From positions 936,001 to 1,000,000 of the forward strand of contig NZ_CAUQDV010000001.1 in the NCBI RefSeq assembly GCF_963517015.1: a stretch of 64,000 bases of DNA, in the 5' to 3' direction. The first letter of the stretch is position 1. Each line of letters starts with the position of its first letter. Below the pieces are notes generated by a model. It did no database searches, was not told the DNA's origin, and saw nothing but the letters and a program-made list of their open reading frames with translations. The stretch comes from an uncultured Devosia sp. GTDB taxonomy: Bacteria; Pseudomonadota; Alphaproteobacteria; Rhizobiales; Devosiaceae. Of the stretch, positions 17,469 to 26,609 are shown one piece after another. Position numbers and translations under genes: made by a program.

Positions 17469-18200
17469 ATGAACCGCGTCCTGCTTGCCCTCGTGGCTGG
17501 TCTGCTTGCTTCCACCGCTGCCCATGCCGAGACGGTCAACGTCGCCGTTGCTGCAAACTTCACCAAGGTGGCCGAAGAGCTGGCGCCGATCTTCAAGGCC
17601 GAGACCGGCCATGACGTGGTCTATAGCTTTGGCGCCACGGGCCAGCTCTATACGCAGGCAACGCAGGGCGCGCCCTTCGAGGTGTTTCTGTCGGCTGACG
17701 ATGTGCGGCCGACGCAGGCGGTGAGCGACGGGATTGGCGTGGATGGCACGGTGTTCACCTATGCGATCGGTGCGCTGGCGCTCTATTCGACCTCGCTGGA
17801 CCTGACGGACGGCAAGGCGGTGCTCGAAGCCAATGACTTCGACAAGATTGCGATTGCCGATCCCGAGACGGCGCCCTATGGCCGGGCGGCGACCGAAGCG
17901 CTGGAGGCTTTGGGCCTGACCGATGCGGTGGCCGACAAGCTGGTGACCGGTGAAAATATCACGCAGACGCTGCAGTTCATCGAGAGCGGCAATGCCGAGC
18001 TGGGCTTTACTGCGGCCAGCCAGGTGGTGGGCAAGTCTTCGGTGTGGCTGGTGCCGGCCGATCTCTATGAGCCGATCCGTCAGGATGCGGTTCTGCTCAA
18101 GACCGGCGAGGCCAATCCGGCAGCGACGGCCTATATCGACTTCCTCAAGAGCGATGCGGCCGTGGCCGTGATCGAAGCGGCGGGTTACGTCGTCGAATAG
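17469..18200 (+). CDS. modA: Molybdate ABC transporter substrate-binding protein
   Basis: The 243-residue protein has a Sec signal peptide (MNRVLLALVAGLLASTAAHA) and then the ModA fold. Visible motifs are VNVAVAANFTKVAEELAPIF, YSFGATGQLY, GAPFEVFLSADD, IADPETAPYGRAA and ELGFTAASQV. It should bind molybdate or tungstate in the periplasm. GGAGCTTTCG precedes the ATG. Twelve bases separate it from modB. Confidence 0.92.
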   Translation: MNRVLLALVAGLLASTAAHAETVNVAVAANFTKVAEELAPIFKAETGHDVVYSFGATGQLYTQATQGAPFEVFLSADDVRPTQAVSDGIGVDGTVFTYAIGALALYSTSLDLTDGKAVLEANDFDKIAIADPETAPYGRAATEALEALGLTDAVADKLVTGENITQTLQFIESGNAELGFTAASQVVGKSSVWLVPADLYEPIRQDAVLLKTGEANPAATAYIDFLKSDAAVAVIEAAGYVVE

Positions 18201-18212
18201 GCGGATAGCGGG

Positions 18213-18893
18213 ATGAGCTTGGGTGATATCTGGACGCCGGTCAGCCTGACGCTGACGCTGGCCGCGATCAACACGCTCGTCCTGCTGCTGTTCGGCACGC
18301 CGATCGCCTGGTGGCTGGCGCGCAGCAAGAGCCGCTTTCGCGAGGTGGTGGGGGCGGTGGTCTCGATGCCGCTGGTGCTGCCTCCGACGGTGCTCGGTTT
18401 CTATCTGCTGCTGGCGCTCGGCCCCTATGGGCCGGGCGGCTGGATTGCTGGCCTCTGGGGCGGACGGACTCTGGCTTTTTCATTCACCGGGCTCATCATC
18501 GGCTCGTTCTTTTATTCGCTGCCCTTCATGGTGCAGCCGCTGCGCAACGCCTTCTTTGCAATTGGCGATGATGCGCTGGAGGCAGCCACGAGCCTTGGGG
18601 CTTCGGACTGGCAGCGGTTCTGGCGGGTGGCGCTGCCGCTGGCCCGGCCGGGATATATCACTGGAGCGGTGATGACCTTTGCCCATACGGTGGGGGAATT
18701 CGGCGTGGTGCTGATGATCGGCGGCAATGTTCCGGGGCAGACCAAGGTCATCGCCATTGCGCTTTACGACTACGTCGAACGCCTGCAATGGGGCGAGGCG
18801 CATGTGGTGGCGCTGGGCATGGTGATTTTCGCGTTTGTGGTGATTGCAGTGACGCTGACGATTGACCGCAAGATCAATGTGCCGATGCCTTAG
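18213..18893 (+). CDS. modB: Molybdate ABC transporter permease
   Basis: The 226-residue membrane protein has about five transmembrane helices and the permease EAA loop (EAATSLGASDWQRFWRVALPLARPG). It also has typical ModB segments VVSMPLVLPPTVLGFYLL and TFAHTVGEFGVVLMIGGN. It forms the channel of the ModABC transporter. No ATPase gene modC follows. The next gene is ligD on the other strand, whose stop overlaps modB's stop by three bases. Confidence 0.92.
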   Translation: MSLGDIWTPVSLTLTLAAINTLVLLLFGTPIAWWLARSKSRFREVVGAVVSMPLVLPPTVLGFYLLLALGPYGPGGWIAGLWGGRTLAFSFTGLIIGSFFYSLPFMVQPLRNAFFAIGDDALEAATSLGASDWQRFWRVALPLARPGYITGAVMTFAHTVGEFGVVLMIGGNVPGQTKVIAIALYDYVERLQWGEAHVVALGMVIFAFVVIAVTLTIDRKINVPMP

Positions 18894-21457
18894 CCGAGCT
18901 TATCGACCATCGCTTTGGTGATGGCCTTGCTGGCGGAGAAATAGTCTTTCCAGGGATCGGGCTTATTCGCGCGCTCGGCGGCCATGGCGAGGGTGAACTG
19001 GTTGGCGGATTTGATCTTGGGGAGTTCGTCCCAACTGACCGGGACAGCGGCGGGGGCGCCTTCGCGGGAGCGGGAGGACCAGGGGGCGATGGCGGTGGAG
19101 CCGCGTTCGTTGCGCAGGTAGTCGATGAAGAGTTTTCCCTTGCGCTTGGCCTTGCTCATAGTGGCGGTGAAGCGGTCGGGCTCGTTGTCGGCGAGGCGCT
19201 GGGCGAGGCCCTTGCAGAAGGCTTTGATGGTCGGCCATTCGGCGCTGATGCGGAGCGGGGCGATGACGTGGATGCCCTTGCCGCCGCTGATCAGCGGGTA
19301 GCTCTCGAGATCGAAGTCGGCGAGGGCTTCGCGGATGGTCTGGGCGGCAGAGCGGACATCGGCGAAGTCGAGGCCTTCATCGGGGTCGATGTCGAAGATG
19401 ATGCGCTCGGGCTTTTCGACATTCTTGTTGCGCGAGCCCCAGACGTGCCATTCGAGGACGTTCATCTGCGTGCCGGCGATGAGGCCGGCGAGATTGTCGA
19501 TGTAGAAATAGTCTTCCTTGCTGCCGTCCTTTTCCGCGATGAGCAGGCTCTTCATCGCATCGGGGAAACCGCCGGTATCGTGCTTCTGGAAGAAGCAATA
19601 TTTGGCACGGCCCTGGGGGCAGCGGAGAAGGCTTAAAGGCCGGTTGTCGACATAGGGCAGCATGCGCTCGGCGACGGCGGCGTAATAGGCGACGAGGTCG
19701 GCCTTGGTGACGCCCTGGCCGGGATAGATGACCCGGTCGGGGCTGGTGAGCTTGATGCCGGCGGCTTCGGCGGCGGCGATGCCCGCTTCATCGGTGAGCG
19801 CGGTGGCTTTGGCAGATGGGGCGGGCTGTTCGGCCTTGACGGATTTGGCCGGCTTGTCTTCGCGCAGGCCGAGGAAAGAGGGGTGGCGCAGGATGCCGTC
19901 GGGGGTGAATTCGGCATAGCCGATCTCGGCGACGAGTTCGGGTGTGACCCATCTGGCCGTTTTGGCGATGGCAGCGGGGACGTCGGCAAAGGGGCTGGTC
20001 TTGCGGGCGAGGGCGTCGAGCTGCTGTTGCAGGTCGTGGGCGCTGTCCATGGTGAAGCCGGTGCCGACGCGGCCGCGATAGATCAGTTTCTTGTCTTCCC
20101 AAGTTCCGAGCAGGAGCGAGGCGAAGCTTTTCTTTTTCGCCGAGGGCGACCAGCCGGCAATGACGAATTCCTGACGCTTGCTGGCCTTGATCTTGAGCCA
20201 GCTCCTTGTGCGTTCCCCGCGATAGGGGGCGTTCGCTTCCTTGGCGATGATGCCCTCGTGGCCTTCGCGGGCAATGGCGTCGAAGACCTTCTGGCCATTG
20301 CCGGTGACATGGGCGGAGAATTGCACGAGGGAGGAGGACTCAATCTTGCCGAGCAGTTTTTCGAGTTTTGCCTTGCGGTCCTTGAGGGGCTGTTTGGCAA
20401 GGTCTGTGCCGTCCAGTTCGAGGAGGTCGAAGGCGAAGTAGGTGAGAGGACCGCTATTGGAGAGGTGGTCCTTCAGCGTCGAGAAATCGGTGCGGCCGGA
20501 TTTGTCGAAGGCGCAAAGTTCGCCATCGATCAGGGCCGTGCCCTTGGTGATGCGGGCCAGCGGCGGGACAATGGCGGCGAATTGCTCGGTCCAGTCCTTG
20601 CCGGTGCGGGTATAGAGCTTGACCTCTTCCCCCGACATGGCGGCCTGGCAGCGATAGCCGTCATATTTCATCTCGAAGACCCATTCGCTGCCTTCGGGCA
20701 CGTCGGTGACGAGCGTGGCGAGTTGGGGTTGGCGGAAGTCGGGAAGCACCTTTGTCTGCCTGACTTTCTTGGCCTTGGGCAGGGGATTGTCGACGGATTT
20801 GTCGCTGTCGGAATGCCAGACGGCGTCGGCTTTGGTTTCGCTCTGCTTTTTGGGCTTCAGGCCCTTGGCGATGCCTTCGAGATCCCGGCCGGTGGAGACG
20901 GATTTGGTGAAGCGCTCGGTAAGGAGCTCTCCGTCCCTGGCATAGTCGTCGCGATGTTTGATCAGCAGCCAGTTCTCGCGGGCGGTGCCGGATTTGCGCT
21001 TGGTGTCGCGGCCCTTCATGTGGACGAGGACATATTCGCCCTTCATGCGGTGGCCGCTCAGCTTCATCTTGAGATCGCCGCTTTCGAGGCCCTCGTGCGG
21101 ATCGCCGATCGGCTCCCAGGTGCCCTCGTCCCAGAGCATGACGGTGCCGCCGCCATATTCGCCTTCGGGAATGGTGCCTTCGAAGGTGCCGTAGTCGAGG
21201 GGATGATCTTCGACGCGGACGGCGAGGCGCTTGTCGTCGGGATTGTCGGAGGGACCCTTGGTGACGGCCCAGCTTTTTAGTACGCCGTCGAGTTCGATGC
21301 GGAAATCATAGTGGAGGCGGGTGGCGTCGTGCTTTTGTACGAGGAAGCGATTGCCGGCCTGCCGGGTGCTGGCCTTGCCGGAGGGTTCCTGCGTTTTGGT
21401 GAAGTCACGCTTGGAATTGTATTCGGAGAGGAGTTCGGTTGCGGGCTTGGTGGGCAT
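18890..21457 (-). CDS. ligD: Multidomain DNA ligase D (NHEJ)
   Basis: The 855-residue protein has the three LigD modules in order. A 3'-phosphoesterase domain spans about residues 30-190 (FLVQKHDATRLHYDFRIE, DHPLDYGTFEG, GEYGGGTVMLWD). The ATP-dependent ligase domain spans about 230-530 and has the nucleophile Lys264 in EMKYDGYR. The primase-polymerase domain spans about 560-850 (IIFDIDPDEG, SGGKGIHV). It repairs double-strand breaks with Ku. I chose the ATG at 21457 over a TTG 21 bases upstream. The ku gene lies just upstream on the same strand, separated by a half palindrome. Confidence 0.95.
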   Translation of the reverse strand: MPTKPATELLSEYNSKRDFTKTQEPSGKASTRQAGNRFLVQKHDATRLHYDFRIELDGVLKSWAVTKGPSDNPDDKRLAVRVEDHPLDYGTFEGTIPEGEYGGGTVMLWDEGTWEPIGDPHEGLESGDLKMKLSGHRMKGEYVLVHMKGRDTKRKSGTARENWLLIKHRDDYARDGELLTERFTKSVSTGRDLEGIAKGLKPKKQSETKADAVWHSDSDKSVDNPLPKAKKVRQTKVLPDFRQPQLATLVTDVPEGSEWVFEMKYDGYRCQAAMSGEEVKLYTRTGKDWTEQFAAIVPPLARITKGTALIDGELCAFDKSGRTDFSTLKDHLSNSGPLTYFAFDLLELDGTDLAKQPLKDRKAKLEKLLGKIESSSLVQFSAHVTGNGQKVFDAIAREGHEGIIAKEANAPYRGERTRSWLKIKASKRQEFVIAGWSPSAKKKSFASLLLGTWEDKKLIYRGRVGTGFTMDSAHDLQQQLDALARKTSPFADVPAAIAKTARWVTPELVAEIGYAEFTPDGILRHPSFLGLREDKPAKSVKAEQPAPSAKATALTDEAGIAAAEAAGIKLTSPDRVIYPGQGVTKADLVAYYAAVAERMLPYVDNRPLSLLRCPQGRAKYCFFQKHDTGGFPDAMKSLLIAEKDGSKEDYFYIDNLAGLIAGTQMNVLEWHVWGSRNKNVEKPERIIFDIDPDEGLDFADVRSAAQTIREALADFDLESYPLISGGKGIHVIAPLRISAEWPTIKAFCKGLAQRLADNEPDRFTATMSKAKRKGKLFIDYLRNERGSTAIAPWSSRSREGAPAAVPVSWDELPKIKSANQFTLAMAAERANKPDPWKDYFSASKAITKAMVDKLG

Positions 21458-21488
21458 GGGTGTCTTGCCTCTTCTCAACCATCTGGCG

Positions 21489-21545
21489 GCGTGTGGCGCG
21501 ATCTCGGGATGGGTCCCGGCTCAAGGCCGGGATGACATCGAGGGT
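21489..21545. repeat. Family C half-palindrome, copy C3
   Basis: Only the right half is present: GATCTCGGGATGGGTCCCGGC, then TCAAGGCCGGGATGACATCG. It lies between ligD and ku. Confidence 0.75.
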
Positions 21546-21574
21546 GTAGGAACTTCAGTGTAGAACATGACGCA

Positions 21575-22486
21575 TTAGCTCGCCTTTTTCCGTGGGGCAG
21601 CTTTGGTGGTCGGTTTCTTGGCGGGTGTTTTGGCCGTGGCGGATTTGGCCGCGGCAGGCTTGCGGGCGGCTGGTTTGCGGGCTGGCGCCTTGCCGCCTTC
21701 GAGGGAGGATTTCAGCGCCGCCATCAGGTCGACGACATTGGAGCCCGAGGGGCGGCTTGCGGGCTCGTCGTCCTTGGTGGAAATCTTGCGGCCCTTGGAT
21801 TTGAGCTTGCGGCCAATCAGTTCACGCAGCGCGGCCTGGTAGTGATCCTTGAAGACCGAGGCATCGAACTTGTCGGTCTTTTTCTCGATCAGCGCGGTCG
21901 CCACTTCGAGCAGATCGGGATCAGCCTTCTTGGAGGGAATGTCGGTGAAATAGGGATCGGCTTTCCGCAGTTCTTCCTCGTAGTGGAGGGTTTCGAGCAG
22001 CAGGCCTTTGCCCGAGGGCTTGATGGCGACAAGGTATTCCTTGCCGCGCAGGGCGAGCTGGCCGAGGCCGACCTTGTTGGCCTTGCGCAGGGCATCGCGG
22101 ATAACGACGAAGGCGTCGTCGGCCAGATCGTCGGCGGGGACCATGTAATAGGGCTTGTCGAAATAGAGCGGATCGATCTCGCAGGCACCAACGAACTGGG
22201 TCAGTTCGAGGGTCTTCTTGGTTTCGAGCTTGACCGCGTCGATCTCGTCCTCGGTCAGCAGGACAAAGTCGCCCTTTTCATACTCATAGCCCTTCATGAT
22301 CTCGTCCTTGTCGATCGGGCCGATGCCGTCGACGACCTTTTCATAATGGACGGGCTTGCCGGAGGGCTCGTGGATCTGGCGAAAGCTCGGCTTGGCGCTG
22401 GATTTGGTGGCCGTGTAGAGTTCCACGGCAATCGAAACGAGGGAGAGGCGCAACTGGCCTTTCCAGATCGGACGGGCGGCTGGCAT
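21575..22486 (-). CDS. ku: Ku-type DNA end-binding protein
   Basis: The 303-residue protein is a bacterial Ku homologue: [21 protein letters not shown] at the N-terminus, then the beta-barrel core with [16 protein letters not shown] and a following [25 protein letters not shown] segment. It binds DNA ends as a dimer and recruits LigD. The C-terminal 50 residues are a lysine/alanine/proline-rich tail (repeated AARKPA and [12 protein letters not shown] units), which in other Ku proteins aids DNA binding and threading. The ATG at 22486 begins the conserved domain. Confidence 0.94.
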   Translation of the reverse strand: MPAARPIWKGQLRLSLVSIAVELYTATKSSAKPSFRQIHEPSGKPVHYEKVVDGIGPIDKDEIMKGYEYEKGDFVLLTEDEIDAVKLETKKTLELTQFVGACEIDPLYFDKPYYMVPADDLADDAFVVIRDALRKANKVGLGQLALRGKEYLVAIKPSGKGLLLETLHYEEELRKADPYFTDIPSKKADPDLLEVATALIEKKTDKFDASVFKDHYQAALRELIGRKLKSKGRKISTKDDEPASRPSGSNVVDLMAALKSSLEGGKAPARKPAARKPAAAKSATAKTPAKKPTTKAAPRKKAS

Positions 22487-22617
22487 GGCTGGCTCACGGC
22501 GCGTTAAGGACTGGTCAAGCAACGAGTCCAAAGCAAGACTCGTTCCGTGGTCCGAAGTTGCGCCAAGAGTTCTGCTTACCTATGGTCGCGCGCATGAAGA
22601 CCAAGGGAGAATCAGCG

Positions 22618-23604
22618 ATGGATTTTATGAACGGCTTTGCGCTGGACGGGCTCAGCATTACGCTGATCGTATTGGGCATTCTGGCATTGCTGGTGCTGTT
22701 TGCCGGCGCCAAGACTGTGCCGCAGGGCTATAATTTCACCATCGAGCGGTTCGGCAAATATACGCGCACCCTGAAGCCGGGCCTCAACCTGATCGTTCCC
22801 TTCATTGACGGCATCGGCAAGAAGATCAATGTCATGGAGCAGGTGCTCGACGTTCCCCACCAGGAAGTCATCACCCGCGACAACGCTTCGATCACTGCCA
22901 ATGGCGTGACCTTCTACCAGATCCTCGACGCGGCGGCGGCAGCCTATGAGGTTTCCAATCTCGAAAATGCCATCCTCAACCTCACCATGACCAATATCCG
23001 TACGGTGATGGGTTCGATGGACCTCGACGAGTTGCTGTCGAACCGCGACGAGATCAACCATCGCCTGCTCAATGTGGTGGATACGGCCGTTTCGCCCTGG
23101 GGCGTCAAGATCACCCGTATCGAAATCAAGGATATCGATCCGCCCAAGGACCTGGTGGATTCCATGGGCCGGCAGATGAAGGCTGAGCGCGAGAAACGCG
23201 CCGCCATTCTCGAGGCGGAGGGCCGCCGCCAGTCGGCGATCCTGCAGGCCGAGGGCGCCAAGCAGGCGCAGGTGCTGGAAGCCGAGGGCCGCAAGGAGGC
23301 CGCTTTCCGCGATGCCGAGGCGCGCGAACGTTCGGCTGAAGCGGAAGCCAAGGCGACCACCATGGTCAGCGAGGCCATTGCATCGGGCAGCGTGCAGGCG
23401 ATCAACTATTTCGTTGCGAACAATTACATCGAGGCGCTGGGCAAGATTGCCACGTCGCCGAACCAGAAGGTGCTGATGCTGCCAGTGGAAGCGGCCAGCG
23501 TGATCGGCTCGATCGGCGGTATCGCCGAGATCGCGCGCGAGACGTTCGGGGGCGGCAGTGCGACGCCGGCACCACGTCCGGGTCGTCCGCCGTCGGCAGG
23601 CTAG
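22618..23604 (+). CDS. SPFH/Band 7 (stomatin/QmcA-like) membrane protein
   Basis: The 328-residue protein has one N-terminal transmembrane helix (about residues 10-32) and an SPFH domain ([49 protein letters not shown]). An alanine/glutamate-rich coiled coil follows at about 185-255, with repeated AEGRRQSA and [12 protein letters not shown] units. Such proteins form oligomeric membrane microdomain scaffolds. The NfeD-like gene follows after four bases, the usual partner arrangement. AAGGGAGA precedes the ATG. Confidence 0.9.
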   Translation: MDFMNGFALDGLSITLIVLGILALLVLFAGAKTVPQGYNFTIERFGKYTRTLKPGLNLIVPFIDGIGKKINVMEQVLDVPHQEVITRDNASITANGVTFYQILDAAAAAYEVSNLENAILNLTMTNIRTVMGSMDLDELLSNRDEINHRLLNVVDTAVSPWGVKITRIEIKDIDPPKDLVDSMGRQMKAEREKRAAILEAEGRRQSAILQAEGAKQAQVLEAEGRKEAAFRDAEARERSAEAEAKATTMVSEAIASGSVQAINYFVANNYIEALGKIATSPNQKVLMLPVEAASVIGSIGGIAEIARETFGGGSATPAPRPGRPPSAG

Positions 23605-23608
23605 GATC

Positions 23609-24061
23609 ATGCAGGTGGTTGATTTCATCGCAAGCACTGGGCCGTGGTCCTGGCTGATCGCGGGGCTGGTGCTGCTGGCATTGGAACTGGTGGTGCCGGG
23701 CGGGTTCCTGCTCTGGATGGGCATTGCCGGGATCATCACCGGGCTCACGACGCTGGTCTGGGCCATTGGTTGGCCGGCGCAATGGCTGATCTTCGGGGTG
23801 TTTTCGCTGATATCCATAGCGCTCTGGGTGCGCTTTACGCGCGGGCGGGGCGACCGGTCGGACCGGCCACTGCTCAACCGCCGGGCCGATCAGTTCCTCG
23901 GGCAGGAAGCGGTTTTGGAGCAGGCGATTGCGCAGGGCTTTGGCCGGGTTCAGCTCGGCGATACGGTCTGGCGCGTTTCGGGGCGTGATCTGCCGGTCGG
24001 GGCGCGGGTGAAGGTCGTCGGCAGCGACGGCAATGTGCTGAAGGTTGAACCTGCGCCCTAA
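23609..24061 (+). CDS. NfeD-like membrane protein
   Basis: The 150-residue protein has three hydrophobic segments in the first 85 residues (WLIAGLVLLALELVV, LWMGIAGIITGLTTLVW, WLIFGVFSLISIALWV). A C-terminal OB-fold follows (GRVQLGDTVWRVSGRDLPVGARVKVV). This is the short NfeD form paired with SPFH proteins, thought to help assemble or regulate the scaffold. The start at 23609 follows the SPFH stop by four bases. Confidence 0.88.
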   Translation: MQVVDFIASTGPWSWLIAGLVLLALELVVPGGFLLWMGIAGIITGLTTLVWAIGWPAQWLIFGVFSLISIALWVRFTRGRGDRSDRPLLNRRADQFLGQEAVLEQAIAQGFGRVQLGDTVWRVSGRDLPVGARVKVVGSDGNVLKVEPAP

Positions 24062-24154
24062 GTGCCTGACATAGATAATTAACCATAAAATGGAAGGATT
24101 GCAGCAAGCCGAGTGCCTGGCGCTGCGGTCCTTTTGTTTTTGTGGAGTGGTGTT

Positions 24155-25438
24155 GTGGCGTTGTGGCGGCGGCAGATGGTGGGACGGGCGGCACTGGTGT
24201 GCGCGCTGTGCCTGACGGTGCCGGCGCTGGCGGCATCAGATCATTCCACCGGTGATGGCTCCAAGACCGACAATGAACGTCTGCTGCCCGACGTCTATCC
24301 GGGTGATGCGGTTCTGGTCGATGGCAGCGCGGGCGCCGAGCCCTATGATCCATTTCTCGATGTCGATTGGTCGGTGGGGCTGCGCGGCACCTATACCAAG
24401 GGTTCGGATGGGGAGCGGTTCGACACGTATCTCGTGCCCAATGTGAGCCTCGACCATATCGGTACGCGCTCGGCGATCCAATTTGACGGAAGCGCCGAAG
24501 TGGTGCGGCCCGACGAGGGCAATGCGGTCGATATTTCCGCGCTCAGGCTGGGGCTCGATGGCGCCTATCAACTCGACAGCCAGACGCGGCTCAATGCGAC
24601 CGGCAATCTCTCCATAACCCAGGCGGTGCCAGGCACGCCGGGACTGGGGAGCGATGTGGTCGAAGCCTCGCAGACAATCAGCGGTGGCGGCACTGTCGGG
24701 GTCACGCGCGAGTTCGGAAAGTTCAATGTGTCGCTAACCGGCGGCGCGCAGCGCACCACCTATGGTCCGACGACTTTTGCCGATGGGCTGGTACGCGACA
24801 ATTCGGTGGACGATTATTGGGCGCTGGACAGCGGGCTGCGGGTCGGCTTCCAGGCGACGCCGATCTTTGAGGTGTTCGGGCAGGCGGGTACCGGACGCGA
24901 CATGTTCGACAATGACTCGCCGTCGCTGGGCGTGTCGCTCGATGCCAATGACTATACGATCAAGGCGGGCGCGACGGGGCGCTGGAACGAGGTGCTGGAA
25001 GTCACCGGTTCTGCGGGCCTGGGGCTACGCAAGTTCGACGTGGCGGACCTCGGCGAGGTGGTGACGCAGCTGTACGATGCGCAGGTGGTCTATACGCCCG
25101 ATCCGACATGGCGCATGGTGGCCGGCTTTGCGACCACGGTGACGCCACCGGGACCCACGGGCAGCGGCAATCTGCGGGTGGATTACTCGGCCAATGCCGA
25201 GGTGGGATATACAGTCAATTCCTGGCTGGCGCTGCGGGCGCTGGCGGACTGGAATACGGCACGGTTCGAAGGCAGTGATGCCGAAGAGACCGGCTATGGG
25301 TTGGGTGTCGGTGCCGACTATTCGGTCAATGCCCATACGGCGGTTTCGGCCGACTATGGCTATGATTATTCCGACAGCACGAGCTACGGGGTGCAGGACG
25401 CCCACCGGGTTACGATGGGCGTGACGGTTTCGCGGTAG
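24155..25438 (+). CDS. Outer-membrane beta-barrel protein
   Basis: The 427-residue protein has a signal peptide (a basic WRRQMVGR n-region, a hydrophobic core, and a cut near ALAA). It continues with alternating hydrophobic strands rich in Gly, Tyr, Thr and Asp, ending in a probable barrel signature (HRVTMGVTVSR). It fits the OMP_b-brl_2-type outer membrane family of rhizobia, of unknown function. I prefer the GTG at 24155, with TGGAG upstream, over the GTG at 24113 and the ATG at 24176. It is not in an obvious operon. Confidence 0.75.
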   Translation: MALWRRQMVGRAALVCALCLTVPALAASDHSTGDGSKTDNERLLPDVYPGDAVLVDGSAGAEPYDPFLDVDWSVGLRGTYTKGSDGERFDTYLVPNVSLDHIGTRSAIQFDGSAEVVRPDEGNAVDISALRLGLDGAYQLDSQTRLNATGNLSITQAVPGTPGLGSDVVEASQTISGGGTVGVTREFGKFNVSLTGGAQRTTYGPTTFADGLVRDNSVDDYWALDSGLRVGFQATPIFEVFGQAGTGRDMFDNDSPSLGVSLDANDYTIKAGATGRWNEVLEVTGSAGLGLRKFDVADLGEVVTQLYDAQVVYTPDPTWRMVAGFATTVTPPGPTGSGNLRVDYSANAEVGYTVNSWLALRALADWNTARFEGSDAEETGYGLGVGADYSVNAHTAVSADYGYDYSDSTSYGVQDAHRVTMGVTVSR

Positions 25439-25463
25439 GCCCTTCTCAGATGCCTTCACATAC

Positions 25464-25603
25464 TCGGTGTCATCCCGGCCTCGAGCCGGGATGCATGTTG
25501 AGATGTGTGTGTTGCCTTAAGGTCGTGGTGTTGATCAGAACCACCTCGCGGCAGTGGTGCGATCTCGGGATGGGCCCCGGCTCAAGGCCGGGGTGACATC
25601 GAG
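25464..25603. repeat. Family C palindrome, copy C4
   Basis: GTGTCATCCCGGCCTCGAGCC and the complementary CTCAAGGCCGGGGTGACATC bound 140 bases between the convergent outer-membrane protein gene and galU. Confidence 0.85.
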
Positions 25604-25626
25604 TGCTTGGACAGTCCAGCGGCCAA

Positions 25627-26523
25627 CTAGAGGTGGTCTTCGAGGTCGAGCTTGCGGAGTTCCTTGACGAAGCCGGGGCGGATGTCGTCGCGGTCGAGGG
25701 CATAGACGACGTTTGCCGTCAGGAAGCCGATCTTGGAGCCGCAGTCGAAGCTCTGGCCCTGGTATTTGACGCCAGTGAAGCTCTGCGAGTTCATCAGGGT
25801 CTGCATGGCGTCGGTGAGCTGGATTTCGCCACCGGCACCGCGCGGCTGGTCGGCCAGCAGGGTGAAGATTTCCGGCTGCAGGATGTAGCGGCCCGAGATG
25901 ATGAGGTTAGACGGCGCATCTTCGCGCTTGGGCTTTTCGACCATGCCCGTCAGCTGGAAGCCGGTATCGGGACCTTCGCCGCGGGCGATGACGCCATAGG
26001 ACGACACTTCGGCCTCGGGCACTTCCTCGACAGCGATGATATTGCCGCCGTCGCCGGCCTCATAGGCATCGATCATCTGCTTGAGCACGCCGGGCTCGCC
26101 CTTGAACAGCATGTCGGGCAGGAGCAGGGCGAAGGGATTGTCGCCGACGATGTCGCGGGCGCACCAGACGGCGTGGCCGAGGCCGAGGGGTTCCTGCTGG
26201 CGGGTGAAGCTGGTGCGGCCGGCCGAAGGCAGATCCTTGCGCAGTGCTTCGAGCGCCGTAGTTTTGCCACGGGTTTCAAGCGTTGTCTCGAGCTCGAACT
26301 GACGATCGAAGTGATCCTCGATGACGCCCTTGTTGCGACCGGTGACGAAAACGAAATGCTCGATGCCGGCCTCGCGGGCCTCATCGACGGCATATTGGAT
26401 TAGCGGACGGTCAACCACCGTCAGCATTTCCTTGGGCATGGCCTTGGTGGCCGGCAGGAAGCGGGTTCCCAGGCCTGCGACGGGAAATACGGCGGTACGG
26501 ACGCGTTTAGACAAATCGGGCAC
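25627..26523 (-). CDS. galU: UTP-glucose-1-phosphate uridylyltransferase
   Basis: The 298-residue protein is a GalU nucleotidyltransferase making UDP-glucose from UTP and glucose-1-phosphate. Motifs in order are VFPVAGLGTRFLPATKAMPKE (nucleotide-binding signature), VDRPLIQYAVDEA, RQQEPLGLGHAVWCA, FALLLPDMLF, GMVEKPKREDAPSN and FDCGSKIGFL. GGAG precedes the ATG. It is divergent from galE with an 86-base intergenic region, so both UDP-sugar enzymes may share control. Confidence 0.95.
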   Translation of the reverse strand: MPDLSKRVRTAVFPVAGLGTRFLPATKAMPKEMLTVVDRPLIQYAVDEAREAGIEHFVFVTGRNKGVIEDHFDRQFELETTLETRGKTTALEALRKDLPSAGRTSFTRQQEPLGLGHAVWCARDIVGDNPFALLLPDMLFKGEPGVLKQMIDAYEAGDGGNIIAVEEVPEAEVSSYGVIARGEGPDTGFQLTGMVEKPKREDAPSNLIISGRYILQPEIFTLLADQPRGAGGEIQLTDAMQTLMNSQSFTGVKYQGQSFDCGSKIGFLTANVVYALDRDDIRPGFVKELRKLDLEDHL

Positions 26524-26609
26524 TCCACAATGGTGGCTGAAGGTAAACCAATCTCAACTACTGCTAGATATCACAGAAATAACAAGCGTTTGAAGGTCGA
26601 GGATAATTC

